The notes below the pieces were generated by a model. The model was not told the DNA's origin, did not search any database, and saw nothing but the letters and a program-made list of their open reading frames with translations. The position numbers were made by a program, and so were the translations under genes. From Limnephilus marmoratus (Eukaryota; Arthropoda; Insecta; Trichoptera; Limnephilidae): 64,000 nt of DNA. The stretch lies in NCBI GenBank assembly GCA_917880885.1, contig OU862913.1:43743460-43807459 (forward strand), in the 5' to 3' direction. Below are positions 34,201 to 40,566 of this stretch, piece by piece (position 1 is the first letter of the stretch; each line of letters opens with the position of its first letter).

Positions 34201-36515
34201 GTTAGGTTGACCGCACTGAACTACTATTATTAGGTTAAGTTAGGTTGACCGCACTGAACTACTATTATTAGGTTAGGTTAGGTTGACCGCACTGAACTAC
34301 TATTATTAGGTTAGGTTAGGTTGACCGCACTGAACTACTATTATTAGGTTAAGTTAGGTTGACCGCACTGAACTACTATTATTAGGTTAGGTTAGGTTGA
34401 CCGCACTGAACTACTATTATTAGGTTAAGTTAGGTTGACCGCACTGAACTACTATTATTAGGTTAAGTTAGGTTGACCGCACTGAACTACTATTATTAGG
34501 TTAGGTTAGGTTGACCGCGCTGAACTTCTATTATTAGGTTAGGTTAGGTTGACCGCACTGAACTACTATTATTAGGTTAGGTTAGGTTGACCGCACTGAA
34601 CCGCGGTAAGAACCATTGACCATGAAACTATCTACCCGTTTTATGGTCGAAAACAAGAGGGAACTTCCGCTAAATGCATTTTGTCTAAAACCGCTAAATA
34701 TATTTGAAAATAATAAATACATTTTATGAATATTTCTACATAGTACTCTCTGCTCCTCAAATATTATAGTGTTGTCTGAAATTAAAGGCTGCTTTGTAAT
34801 ACGACTTAAAGTGAAGTCAAAATCCTCAAAGTCAGTGTTGGGCCCATTTGATGGTGTTTTATCTGTAAACACAGTGAACTATTTTATTTCTCGTAAATTA
34901 CGAATTATAGGTTTTAACTTTGGCACAGATCATCATAAAAACAACAACAATTTACGCATCTCCAGTGCTATCAGTGTAAGGATTTATAACCCTTTCCGCG
35001 GTTTTAAGAATAAAGGGAGTGTAGTCCATTTCGGCCCGTTACATACAAAACTTAATTTTAGATTTGAGGCTTAAATACCCAAACAGACTGAATAATATTT
35101 TTTCAATCAAAGGTTATACTAAATATCTAATATGAATATTTGCTATTTTATATATTTTTGTTTAAAATGATGAATATGATGATATACGGTTAATAAATTA
35201 AAGAATGCAATTTTGCTTTATTTCGGAGCAAATTTTTTAAATTTTGTGGTGTGTAAATTATAATTAAAAAATATATATGTAACCCTGCACTATCTACTGT
35301 GTTAATATAATAAAAAATAAAATAAAGAATAAATCATCAATAAAAATGCGTTTTTTGGAGAGAATTTTAATTTGCAAGCGGCAAATTTGGGTTTCTACGT
35401 AAATAGTTTTTTTTTTTTAATTTTTCTTGTCGTGAGATTTTTTTTTATGTTCTTCAAAATACAATCCCGTTAAGGCGATCCACTAGTTCACTACTGTGCC
35501 GTGGACAGTAGTTCTTCGGTGGACGGCATAGGGGTCACTTTGAATAACCGAATTCGTCGACTAGCGGCCGTATTGTAAAATATCAACGCGAAAATGCATA
35601 TTTTATTTTATTTTGGGAAGATTTGGTGTAAATATCAACTTTTTTTGCGATTATTATAAAATAAACTGAATTCGCCACATTACACAATAAAACCATATCC
35701 GAAAAGAGGTTTATAAATAAGAGAGTTTGGACTTGAAAGTGTGTTTTTTAGACCTTATACTTTATTTTTTTATAGGTTTATTAAAAGACTTTTTAAAAAA
35801 TGACCGATATTTTTAAGGGCCAAGGTATGTTCTACACGCAATATTTAATTGAAGCATCTACAATATTTCTAAGCGATCAAATTTTCAAAACAAAAACATT
35901 TGATTTTGTATGATTTTGCATTATTTACTATGGCTTCATCTTAAGTACAATCCCCAAAGTACAATTCCGCAGTTTCAGGTCAACAGGTTATTTTAAATTT
36001 AAATTTAGACCCATCGAAATGCTTTCTTTTAATATTTAATATCTTTTAATTTACACATATTTCACCACATTTTTATAATAAACGTTGTATTTTTTTAAAT
36101 GTTTATCATTTACTCATAAACTATTGGCCGAGTTGCCTCTAAAATCATGAAATATTAATATCTTTCATGGCGTATTTTGATAATTAAAAAAAAAACAAAT
36201 AAATAAAGTCGCACATTTAATATCTTGTATAAAATAATTTTTCAGTTTGGTTGTGTCCGATCCGATTAAAAATGCACTAATTTATAATATGCCATTTGGA
36301 GTGTGTTCACCTTATTATTTATTTATTCTCAGGGCTTGTATAGCGGTTCCCCGTTGACTTTACCAAATAGCCAAAGGGTGACCTGCACCCACCTACTGGT
36401 GGGGTTGTTATCCTGGTATAGCACTTCTTCCTGCACATACACCGCCACCCGCATATCCGCCTTCATACCCTGGATAGAGGGTATCGTGTGGCCTGAAAGT
36501 GGTGTTGTTGTCTAG
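13150..36515 (+). CDS. Four-clip-domain serine protease homolog (catalytically dead), 14 exons, 5' end missing
   Basis: The exons are 13150-13253, 15088-15196, 15277-15380, 16637-16697, 16777-16880, 17991-18045, 18351-18454, 19714-19828, 23194-23309, 25144-25253, 27847-28005, 29265-29373, 31009-31140 and 36333-36515. All junctions are GT-AG and phases agree throughout, giving about 520 residues to a TAG stop. Order: four clip domains (six Cys each), a linker, then a trypsin-fold domain. Clip-domain proteases and homologs act in extracellular arthropod cascades (prophenoloxidase activation, Toll signalling, attachment); homologs usually serve as cofactors. Here the activation site is IVYY, His57 is Tyr (SAYA), Asp102 is Ser (NSIALL), and the serine loop reads LYSGSPL. 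Hydrolysis should be impossible. Intact frames and splice sites argue against a pseudogene. The signal peptide exon is not seen and probably lies to the left. A Masquerade-like role is a guess. Confidence 0.93.
13830..14400 (-). pseudogene. Tc1-like transposase remnant in intron 1
   Basis: The minus strand reads a DDE-type core: 'VIVWARMIRDSFG', then 'KLLPSYND', 'FQQHDPHAT', an 'EPPYCCSSLDREQPGLES' segment equivalent to the PW..SPDLNPIE motif, and near the end 'ELFEAIIQVWFHI' and 'SMPRGI' as in Tc1 C-termini. Several stops and frame changes are present and the N-terminal half is missing. It lies antisense inside the protease-homolog gene. Confidence 0.8.
14728..14840. repeat. Foldback element with ~41-bp arms
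   Basis: The arm 'tgctgtgtatttatcattac' is matched inverted by 'gtaataataattacacagca', continuing into gtgtcagctgtttcgc against gcgaaatggctgtcacac. The centre contains 'ccatcagaaggcgaaa'. It resembles the foldbacks at 9,545 and 53,650 in layout but not in sequence. Confidence 0.6.
15088..15196 (+). CDS. Exon: clip domain 1, C-terminal half plus linker
   Basis: The acceptor is tttcag and the donor gtacct. It enters in phase 0 with VCASPENRLIVCC (clip cysteines 4-6), followed by a 23-residue linker with one extra Cys, and leaves in phase 1 (GAA G). The longer linker sets domain 1 apart from domains 2 and 3. Confidence 0.9.
15277..15380 (+). CDS. Exon: clip domain 2, N-terminal half
   Basis: It is 104 nt, phase 1 in and phase 0 out. 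It reads GDNCTMVETGKAGVC and SRFGNCPTAMEAASKGKFPQ. The upstream intron is only 80 bp and ends in ttgaag. The last 36 intron bases are almost the same as those before clip domain 4. Confidence 0.92.
15381..16636. other. Intron 3, no recognised element
   Basis: This is AT-rich sequence with short ORFs on both strands that show no motif or conserved partner. I see no repeat from the other families here. Confidence 0.5.
16637..16697 (+). CDS. Exon: clip domain 2, C-terminal half
   Basis: The acceptor is tttcag and the donor gtatag. It is 61 nt and reads VCALERNVQVVCC PLVTLVE, phase 0 in and phase 1 out. Confidence 0.92.
16777..16880 (+). CDS. Exon: clip domain 3, N-terminal half
   Basis: It is 104 nt, after a 79-bp intron ending ttgcag. 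It reads GDKCTLAETGRAGKC and LRISKCPVAVEAALKGMTPQ; donor gtgaag. Confidence 0.92.
17098..17500 (+). mobile_element. tRNA-derived SINE, family A, in an intron
   Basis: The head tagtccagcggtaagg with gggatcgaatcccg and the body 'cagtatcgccctggta' are well preserved. It sits in sense in the intron between the two halves of clip domain 3. Confidence 0.8.
17991..18045 (+). CDS. Exon: clip domain 3, C-terminal half
   Basis: It is 55 nt, between ttttcag and gtatat. It reads ICALDGSVPVVCC EGVVE, phase 0 in and phase 1 out. Confidence 0.92.
18351..18454 (+). CDS. Exon: clip domain 4, N-terminal half
   Basis: It is 104 nt, between tttgcag and gtacag. It reads GSHCTLKNTGIAGVC and RPFANCQTAKEAASKGIFQQ. 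By hand count it shares about 73% of bases with the clip-2 exon. Confidence 0.92.
18715..19045 (-). pseudogene. Internally deleted transposase remnant
   Basis: The minus strand reads 'SESAVRRIVEEGEIADGK' and 'FETPGKRKWA', which resembles the N-terminal helix-turn-helix region of a DDE transposase common in arthropods. Some 100 bp further it reads a 40-residue acidic tail ('QLRLNEDEDTEADESHEDED') to a stop near 18,717. The catalytic core is missing, so it looks like an end-to-end deletion derivative. Confidence 0.45.
19714..19828 (+). CDS. Exon: clip domain 4, C-terminal half plus linker
   Basis: It lies between ttacag and gtgagt. It reads RCDLSDNESELVCC and then a Pro-rich linker PPLPKGLDTQLPIGSKAAE, leaving in phase 1. 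Linkers like this usually connect the last clip to the protease domain. Confidence 0.92.
20000..20190 (+). repeat. Pyrimidine-rich LINE-tail-like repeat
   Basis: The C-rich run is followed by 'caaacagctcacatgccacc', which matches 'caaacagttcgcgtgccacc' at 52,008. Both belong to one dispersed repeat, probably a LINE 3' tail. Confidence 0.5.
20200..21055. other. Intron sequence, no recognised element
   Basis: This part of the long intron between clip 4 and the linker exon is AT-rich. I saw no motif, hairpin or repeat relation. Confidence 0.5.
21060..21740 (+). repeat. Satellite, six units of 116-127 bp
   Basis: 'cccgttagacaaacc' (one copy cctgtt) recurs at about 21,073, 21,189, 21,305, 21,421, 21,548 and 21,675. 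The spacing is 116 bp three times and then 127 bp twice. Each unit holds a polypyrimidine-plus-AG stretch (ttccttttaggtattc). The unit length is not a multiple of three, so the overlapping ORFs are not a repeat protein. Confidence 0.9.
22125..22915 (-). pseudogene. 3' part of a Jockey-type LINE, antisense in an intron
   Basis: The minus strand from 22,779 reads 'MLGVTLSDQLRYGGSMEARV', 'LYRARRYFNSTQLLTLYKSQ' and 'EFGSHLWSGAPKYLK', nearly the same as the plus-strand copy at 43,441-43,640. After 'MLSLLKMLRG' a short deletion shifts frame. The tail ends with the family hairpin (aggccctgagg...cctcagggcct) and an A-run at about 22,125. It is 5'-truncated at about 22,910. Confidence 0.85.
23194..23309 (+). 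CDS. Exon: linker and remnant activation site
   Basis: It lies between ctacag and gtaagt, phase 1 in and phase 0 out. It reads Y-CTKLAEKTRGDMC and then PLLTAVSNIVYYKTPMTTAA followed by EAPYY. By alignment to clip proteases, IVYY stands where the activation sequence IVGG would be and EAPYY where EFPxM usually is. The activation glycines are lost, so zymogen activation in the normal manner is not expected. Confidence 0.88.
23365..23670 (-). mobile_element. LINE-derived non-autonomous element (5' part and tail scrap)
   Basis: The text from 'gatgcagtgtggaaggtctt' to 'cttggggtgacttatggcgg' follows the element seen at 44,320-44,735, in the same direction. Confidence 0.6.
23672..23875 (-). pseudogene. 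LINE reverse transcriptase C-terminal scrap
   Basis: It begins with 'aaccagcacgccgtttcatg' and runs in parallel with 54,046-54,290 (same order of short blocks up to 'cgtatattctccttacacta'). That copy encodes an RT C-terminus on the minus strand. This copy is too decayed to read. Confidence 0.55.
23951..24755 (+). mobile_element. LINE-derived element, tandemly duplicated (369 bp)
   Basis: The block starting 'taataataattactataatt' at 23,951 is repeated from 24,320 with very few changes. It carries the 5'-UTR-like segment of the family (ccatttattgataagcaaaa, ctgcgtggcgggccggatcg, cactcctgaacacattga). The second copy runs on into a decayed hairpin tail up to about 24,755. Confidence 0.85.
24780..25050 (+). 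mobile_element. SINE body (A/B type) without head
   Basis: It carries 'tctcagtatcgccctggtga' and ends 'cagtttggactcttgtgcgg'. The tRNA-like head is missing. Confidence 0.6.
25144..25253 (+). CDS. Exon: protease-like domain, lost His57 region
   Basis: It lies between tcccag and gtgagt, phase 0 in and phase 2 out. It reads GRIGSGQRGAITWREQPVS and then LVSDQWVLCSAYAIELIG. In active relatives this would be W.CGGSLISxxWVLTAAHC. Here CGG is EQP and AAHC is SAYA, so catalytic His57, Cys42 and Cys58 are all absent. Confidence 0.9.
26325..26985. mobile_element. Foldback element with >100-bp arms
   Basis: The left arm carries 'gtgtgcaattcacacgcggt' and 'cgaagcaccgcacaaaaagg'. The right arm carries the reverse complements ('tttgtgcggtgcttagtag', 'accgcatgtgaattgcacac'). 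The centre shows no transposase. Related arms occur at 46,306-46,390, 48,060-48,155 and 48,160-48,385. Confidence 0.75.
27118..27687. mobile_element. piggyBac-like MITE
   Basis: TTAA lies directly on both sides (27,114-27,117 and 27,688-27,691). The ends are cccctcaggcc on the left and, inverted, cccgtcaggtc on the right, and imperfect pairing continues to 'tttttcgga'. TTAA plus CCC-starting ends is the piggyBac signature. The 570-bp interior is AT-rich and non-coding. Confidence 0.75.
27847..28005 (+). CDS. Exon: protease-like domain, lost Asp102 region
   Basis: It lies between tttcag and gtaagt, phase 2 in and phase 2 out. It reads SSNVQFVGLGGTFTPRYN, then VTKQYIHPLYKGTYSTVYN and SIALLQLDRE. 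The usual NDIALL motif holding catalytic Asp102 reads NSIALL. Confidence 0.92.
28090..28185 (-). repeat. tRNA-like sequence
   Basis: The minus strand reads 'gggagatagctcagttgcta', an A-box-like D-arm, followed by ctcccgaac. No convincing T-arm closes it. It is probably another tRNA-derived scrap. Confidence 0.35.
28243..28620 (+). mobile_element. tRNA-derived SINE, family B
   Basis: The head 'acggccttcatggtcaaggg' with gcggattcgaattcgg is followed by the body 'cagtatcgccctggtg', ending 'cggttgggagcag'. Confidence 0.75.
29265..29373 (+). CDS. Exon: protease-like domain, central part
   Basis: It lies between tttcag and gttaga, phase 2 in and phase 0 out. It reads VKFTSRILPVCLHTGTPLP and then DSGFILTAWDGSSTEYK. 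ILPVCL is the usual PICLP segment whose Cys bonds to the prodomain. The usual GWG reads AWD. Confidence 0.92.
29500..29830 (-). pseudogene. LINE reverse transcriptase C-terminal fragment
   Basis: It is parallel to 54,060-54,400 ('ttttcccgcaggggtaggca', 'ctcaactcaagtaggtact', 'gatcgtgccatgtcgtcctt'), in which the minus strand encodes an RT C-terminus ending in ...CGETA. Here small indels break the frame. Confidence 0.65.
29918..30300 (+). mobile_element. tRNA-derived SINE, family-B-like
   Basis: The head 'agatctccatggtcaagtgg' and gcgggttcaaatcctg are diverged. The body 'cagtatcgccctggtg' and the terminal block 'tgggagacttgtgctgtatt' are clear. Confidence 0.7.
30465..30895 (+). mobile_element. 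LINE-derived non-autonomous element (near complete)
   Basis: In LINE-sense direction it reads 'tttgggaggcgggtatgggt', then 'ccatttattgaataaccaac', the 5'-UTR-like blocks, then 'cacacagcatctacaaagat' and a decayed hairpin tail. No ORF of note. It sits in the intron before exon 31,009. Confidence 0.75.
31009..31140 (+). CDS. Exon: protease-like domain, region before the serine loop
   Basis: It lies between tttcag and gtatgt, phase 0 in and out. It reads TSMQRVSQEECSRVFPTGSW and then EICSRPVNTTGGCP. The cysteines match the conserved 168-182 pair and Cys191. Confidence 0.92.
31370..31685. repeat. Dispersed repeat, copy 1
   Basis: 'gagacagagcgcgtgctaaa' and 'gggctagaaccaaaatgtat' recur at 32,232-32,275 with small changes. 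Both copies end in reversed SINE-body text ('gatactgagagtatctt' type). The intervening 31,715-32,125 is a LINE-derived element. Confidence 0.6.
31715..32125 (-). mobile_element. LINE-derived non-autonomous element
   Basis: It begins with a T-run, then 'cacacaggaggccctgagta', and ends 'cggcggtacccatacccgcc'. On the minus strand this is the order 5'-UTR-like part then hairpin tail then A-run. Confidence 0.8.
32160..32470. repeat. Dispersed repeat, copy 2
   Basis: This is the partner of 31,370-31,685. The end matches the SINE body in either direction ('gatactctcagtatcaccct'). Confidence 0.6.
32614..32765 (+). repeat. 38-bp minisatellite with TTAGG motifs, left part
   Basis: About four units of 38 bp, each holding two or three TTAGG words followed by ttgaccgcactgaactacta. 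The array is interrupted at 32,766 by a LINE and resumes at 34,082. Confidence 0.9.
32766..33755 (+). CDS. LINE reverse transcriptase, C-terminal two thirds
   Basis: An open frame of about 330 codons runs from the truncation point (the first Met is at 32,832). It shows the palm motifs GVPQGSHLGPILF and LLFADDLKLY, then a thumb region (LALNISKCQIIRF, DLGIIFNSKLTF) and the LYITLVRSILEYNSTIWAP segment, ending at a stop at 33,755. The N-terminal fingers and the endonuclease are missing. The frame is intact over the whole remaining length, so this insertion is younger than most in the window. It cannot move by itself. Confidence 0.88.
   Translation, partial: VNRQLFVKLNDVISDAFSATSGVPQGSHLGPILFILFINDIVDVFSDVDILLFADDLKLYKKIKNISDCTILQKNLSNLFNWCICNKLALNISKCQIIRFYKIKKPIIYEYNLDKIILNSVETINDLGIIFNSKLTFISHITNIINRAMKILGFIIRITKQFCNIDTIRILYITLVRSILEYNSTIWAPHYNIHIQAIEKVQHRFLRYINFKLGIPRESVDYNLLLNWTNLVNLSDRRKICDLLILYKIIHSVLDTPDLIELIRFHCPGRANNRLTLPFYYNNTHTLSHYYSPISRLHILGNEYANIGDIYFLKLAQYKHALKNYFSIM
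32766..34080 (+). mobile_element. 5'-truncated LINE inserted in the minisatellite
   Basis: The element starts inside the reverse transcriptase (NRQLFVKLND-like) and ends in a 3' UTR with an A-rich tail (34,050-34,078). Minisatellite units lie directly on both sides. The element is not the Jockey-type family at 40,316. Confidence 0.85.
34082..34605 (+). repeat. 38-bp minisatellite with TTAGG motifs, right part
   Basis: About 14 units with period 38 (gaccgc at 34,095, 34,133 and so on). The main variants are aggttagg and agttagg (aagttagg). With the left part there are about 18 units. Confidence 0.92.
34606..36332. other. Remainder of the last intron
   Basis: It is AT-rich. Small ORFs at 34,582-35,074 on both strands show no motif I recognise. 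A GC-richer patch at 35,470-35,580 contains several restriction-site-like words by chance. No repeat family was recognised. Confidence 0.45.
36333..36515 (+). CDS. Last exon: altered serine loop and C-terminus
   Basis: It follows ttctcag and opens GLYSGSPLTLPNSQRVTC, then HLLVGLLSWYSTSSC and ISAFIPWIEGIVWPE, ending at TAG 36,513-36,515. It aligns to G-DSGGPL...GIVSWG..C...vyT.v..yi.WI. The serine itself may be kept (YSG) but the GDSGGP loop is remodelled. The terminal helix is normal in length. Confidence 0.93.
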   Translation, partial: GLYSGSPLTLPNSQRVTCTHLLVGLLSWYSTSSCTYTATRISAFIPWIEGIVWPESGVVV

Positions 36516-36832
36516 AACCTTGTTTCAGATCATTATTTTATATACATTTTTAAAAATTAATTATTTAATTGTTACACACCTTTATGCACAATGATATTCA
36601 TATATAAAATAACAAAATAGAGAGAAAAAAATTTGAACAAAAAAATATGATTATAAAAAAAAAATTACATTTTCTTATAAAGTGTAAACACGATGTCCGG
36701 AAATGAAGTACAGACAGGAAACTGATCGACCCAAAAAAACTATGTTTTCGATAAGAATGCTTTGAATAATTTATTTTTTTAAATTTAATTATTTTCCGTT
36801 TTTTCGGAAAATAAGTGTAAAACTTCTGTAAC

Positions 36833-36838
36833 AATAAA
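36833..36838 (+). terminator. Candidate polyadenylation signal
   Basis: It is the first canonical AATAAA after the stop codon, about 320 bases downstream. There is no independent support. Confidence 0.4.
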
Positions 36839-37489
36839 CAGCTGATAATTAACCCCCGGGCAACCAATTATTCGAAAAATTTACAAAATTTTAAAAAATT
36901 TCAACTTTCGACGCGATTCCTCAAATAAAAAAAAGTTAGTTTACGTAGTCTAATGCTATTGTGATAGATTCACCAGTTTCCCGTTTGTACTCTATGTGTC
37001 CGAACAACATGTGTAGTTAAAGGTATGTAGTTTAAATTATTGTGGAATGTACGAGTAGGTATTTCAAAACCATTTGAATTCTTACTTTTTAAAATTAAAA
37101 ATATGTTCCTACACGTTTTAAAAAAGGAAAAATTATTTTCATAATAATATTATTTCGCAAACAAAACATGAATACAACAACAGTGAGCAGAAAACATACC
37201 TCAATGGCAACTAGTCTTCTGAAAGTTTAACAAAAAAATGTTGAAATTCTCAATCTGTATGAGTTTTGTATCGATTGGTAGCCGTTCTGACCATATCTTT
37301 TTTTTTCACAAAATGGCGGAATGCTTCAAATTTTTTTTAATTTTTCCTCATATTTTAACTCTGATCCGAGTTATAGAAATGAAATTTTTAAAATATATAC
37401 TGAATACTGCTACCAATGTTAAAAAAGGTTTACTGAAGATATATAACAAATCTAAGCTCAATCGTTCAATTGGTTATCGAGAAATTGTA

Positions 37490-37995
37490 TTTGCCGATTT
37501 ATAAAAGGCTTGTTAAATGAATACATCATTCGATGAGATTTAAATGAAGCAATTGATAGTTAGCGGCTAATCAGCCAACCCAGGGCCAAGAACAACTTGT
37601 TCCTCTATCTTGTAAAATGGATTATAGTCAGAAAGGCATTCTGTCCTTCAGTTCTTGACACTTGTTTCCTTCTCAGTACTTGTCAGTAGGAGCGGGCACC
37701 TGCCTCGCCCGCCCAACTTTTACTAATTCTATAACTATATTTTATCAATATATCAATCACTATTCACTTTGAACAAGTGAACTTAGAAAAGTCTAACCTC
37801 AATTCTAAAAGCTTTTCTTTCTAGACATTAAGTCAGGAAGGAATAAAGATTAGATTCTGTTTGTAAATGTTTTAGAAATATTTTATAGTGTTTCGTGAAC
37901 ACCTCACTAGAAGAACCTTCTATGCTGACTGCTGAGGTGTCCACACTGTTCATGTATTTTACTTGTTGTAATAAAGTTTTTCTGTATTTTGTTAT
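37490..37995 (+). other. TATA-to-AATAAA unit, possible solo LTR
   Basis: TATAAAA at about 37,500 is followed at a promoter-like distance by a possible initiator, and AATAAA lies near 37,970. In between there is no ORF. The segment starting tgttaaatg has the size and signal order of a retrotransposon LTR, but I found no target duplication or partner copy. Confidence 0.35.
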
Positions 37996-38574
37996 ATTAA
38001 TATGTTGACAAATATTTGATAATATTGTACAACTTCCGAATAAAATATGTAATTTTAATGTCCTTTGTTTGATTTTAATAAATTTTTAAAATACTTGTGT
38101 AGTTTTTTTTTTTAACCCAGACTGAAACCTATTATTGGTATATTTTCTCTTACCGATATTGTCGGTAAAAACCTTTGTCTGTGCTAAGGACCCAGACAGT
38201 GTGAGCATGCTTATTCATGGATATGCTCAATACAAGTATGCTCAATACAAGTAGTTCATTTGTGAGCATGTGTGTCAGTACCATAATTTAACGTGTTGTG
38301 TCTTTATCGTGGATTTTTTTCTCAGGGCCTCCTGTGTAGAGTAGAAAACTTTAAAAAAATTAAAAAATGTAATGAAATGTTACACCTTCATTTACTACCA
38401 TTTTCAAAAAGAACCGGTTCCTATAAAAACTAAGCGAACCGGTGACAACTAGGTCACCGAGACAATATCGACCATCTTTAGCTGTATCACACCGACTGCT
38501 GAAAATAAGAAAGTTTCACCTGAAACAACAATGGTTTGCAAAAATGAGTTCTAAAATAACAGAGACTTTGTTAA

Positions 38575-38612
38575 ATTACAGAGGCCATGTTCACATGACA
38601 TGGTCTCTGTAA
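38575..38612. repeat. Inverted repeat (hairpin)
   Basis: 'ttacagaggccatgt' pairs with 'acatggtctctgtaa' across a short loop, with one mismatch. Confidence 0.7.
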
Positions 38613-39409
38613 TTTAAACAGGTATAGGTATTTTTTGTATTATGGTTTTAAATTTCAATTTATCGTTATTTTATTGTTCGATGACATAAATATTCTTATC
38701 GCTGTCATATATGAATTTGTAAAGACTGTTTATAATGCTAATAAATAAAATAAAAATGACATTTCCGTGTCAGTTGGTAACTTGCCACTTGTGGTTTACG
38801 ATGACGCCACTCCATACCCCAGATGCCAGATGCATTGATTTATCGTGTTTTTATGGATTTTGGGTCATTTATACCCCCATGCTTTTACCAGTCACAAAAA
38901 TGTTTACTTTTGAATGAGATAGTAAACATGTTTTTTTCGTATAGGCCATGTGGGAGAAATCCCGAATTCAAGAATGTAGTTGTAGAATTTCAGTGCAGGT
39001 TCACACTATCTGTCTATTATCCTTTTCAATAAATATTTACTAGTATATCTGTGAACAGTAGATCTCTTGTCCTAAAATAGGGTGTTTCCAATTTTCTCTG
39101 GTTAAAATTTTTTTTTTATTTTTTTATCTAGTAATAATATATTACAAAATCATAACCTAATATTAAAATGCATTATTCCCAATGAGTTTAATAAAACTCA
39201 CTTCGGGAAGGACAAAATTATTCAATTAGAAAAATTAAGTACACCAATTTAAAGAGGAGTTGAATGAAAAGTACGCAGATTTTAAAACAAACTAAACATA
39301 CTTGATACAGTTAGTTGAAGAATATTTCATAATTAAATTTAGAAAGATACACAATAGTTACATAGAAAGAGCTATATTCGTCTCTGGTTAATAAAGATAC
39401 TGTTAATAC

Positions 39410-39560
39410 TTTACCTCCACACAGGAGGCCCAGAGGAAAATAATTTCCCTCGGGGCATACGTCATCTTTAGGGATACTGTGTGAAGGGAAGGGTCTCTTT
39501 AATGTAAGGGAGAAGAGTAAGTTCTGGGAAGGGAAAAGGTGTGAGAATGACAAATCGGCT
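39410..39560 (-). mobile_element. Tail of the LINE-derived element
   Basis: The hairpin text 'aggaggcccagaggaaaata' to 'ccctcggggc' and the following 'gaagagtaagttctgggaag' match the other copies. Confidence 0.6.
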
Positions 39561-39732
39561 TACAGTATGAACTTCAAAAAATATCCTACGGATAAATCGA
39601 AGCTTTTACTAGCTTTTCTATGAATTGGAATTACATTTTTATTATTATTTACGTAACAAAAAATATAAGCGTAAAGCAGCAAAAAAAAATTTTTTTTATG
39701 CCCTAACTATGAATATTTATGAATATATACTA

Positions 39733-39780
39733 TTTTTTTTTAAATTGTTTCTTGTATTACAAGAAACAATTTAAAAAAAA
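39733..39780. repeat. Perfect 23-bp palindrome
   Basis: The arms aaattgtttcttgta and tacaagaaacaattt, extended by T8 and A8, are separated by one base. It could extrude as a cruciform. Confidence 0.9.
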
Positions 39781-40566
39781 TACCCCTTTACGGCTAAGAC
39801 TATTTTTGATGTTTTCCATGTTCTAACTTTTTTTCGTTCTTATAAAATTATGAACAAAATAAATAAAAACCACTTTTTCGCTTACTAGCCTCGTGCAAAA
39901 GACGCTCGATTTTAAAATTTTGCAGGCATGAGATTCGAAATATTTCTAGCGTTTATATTCATCTTAATGTAAACAAAAATAATAATAAGAGTGTGTGAAC
40001 CAGAGAAGATCGGAAATATGTCATTTTTAAACCAAATTTTAGACATATTGACACTTTTCCACACAAAATTATAAATTGATTTCGAAAGATTGTTCTTTTA
40101 TCTATTTTTAGGACGAGTATAATAAGGTTATACCATAGGTCGTTAGCAGATTTGTTAAATTTTGAAATGAAAAATCTTATTTTACAAGACATACTAAACT
40201 TAATACCATGTCATAATACATGATTGTAAATCAATTAGGTAGTAAATGCATGCTTTAAAATTTTAATTTTAGTTCAAATAAAATCATTAAAAAAATAGCC
40301 GAACACTTATTTATGACCCTGCCGCTGCTGTTGTGCCGGTTCGTGACCGGAAGGGACCCAGCAGTAGCGTTTGGGGCGCATTGGGCGACCTCTCCAGCCG
40401 GACTCTCCCAGCCCATCGCCTTGCACCGCAGTGGGTGGGTTGGATTCATACGTCCGTCACTCCTGGACACTCTGATCCCCAGCTTTCCTACCCATCCCTT
40501 ATACCTTTTCCTTCCCGGACCTTCCTTTCTTCTAATAACCCCCAACAAAAAAAACCGTATAAAATC

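Noticed and set aside
34082..34605. CRISPR-like array
   Set aside because: The repeats are directly head-to-tail with no unique spacers; this is a minisatellite in a eukaryotic intron.
34082..34605. True telomere end
   Set aside because: TTAGG words are only part of a 38-bp unit and unique gene sequence (the last exon) follows.
35470..35585. Cloning-polylinker-like text (gatccactagt, gaattcgtcgactagcggccg)
   Set aside because: The words resemble vector restriction sites, but they are spread over 100 bp, incomplete and embedded in continuous AT-rich intron sequence without any other vector sequence. I treat this as chance.
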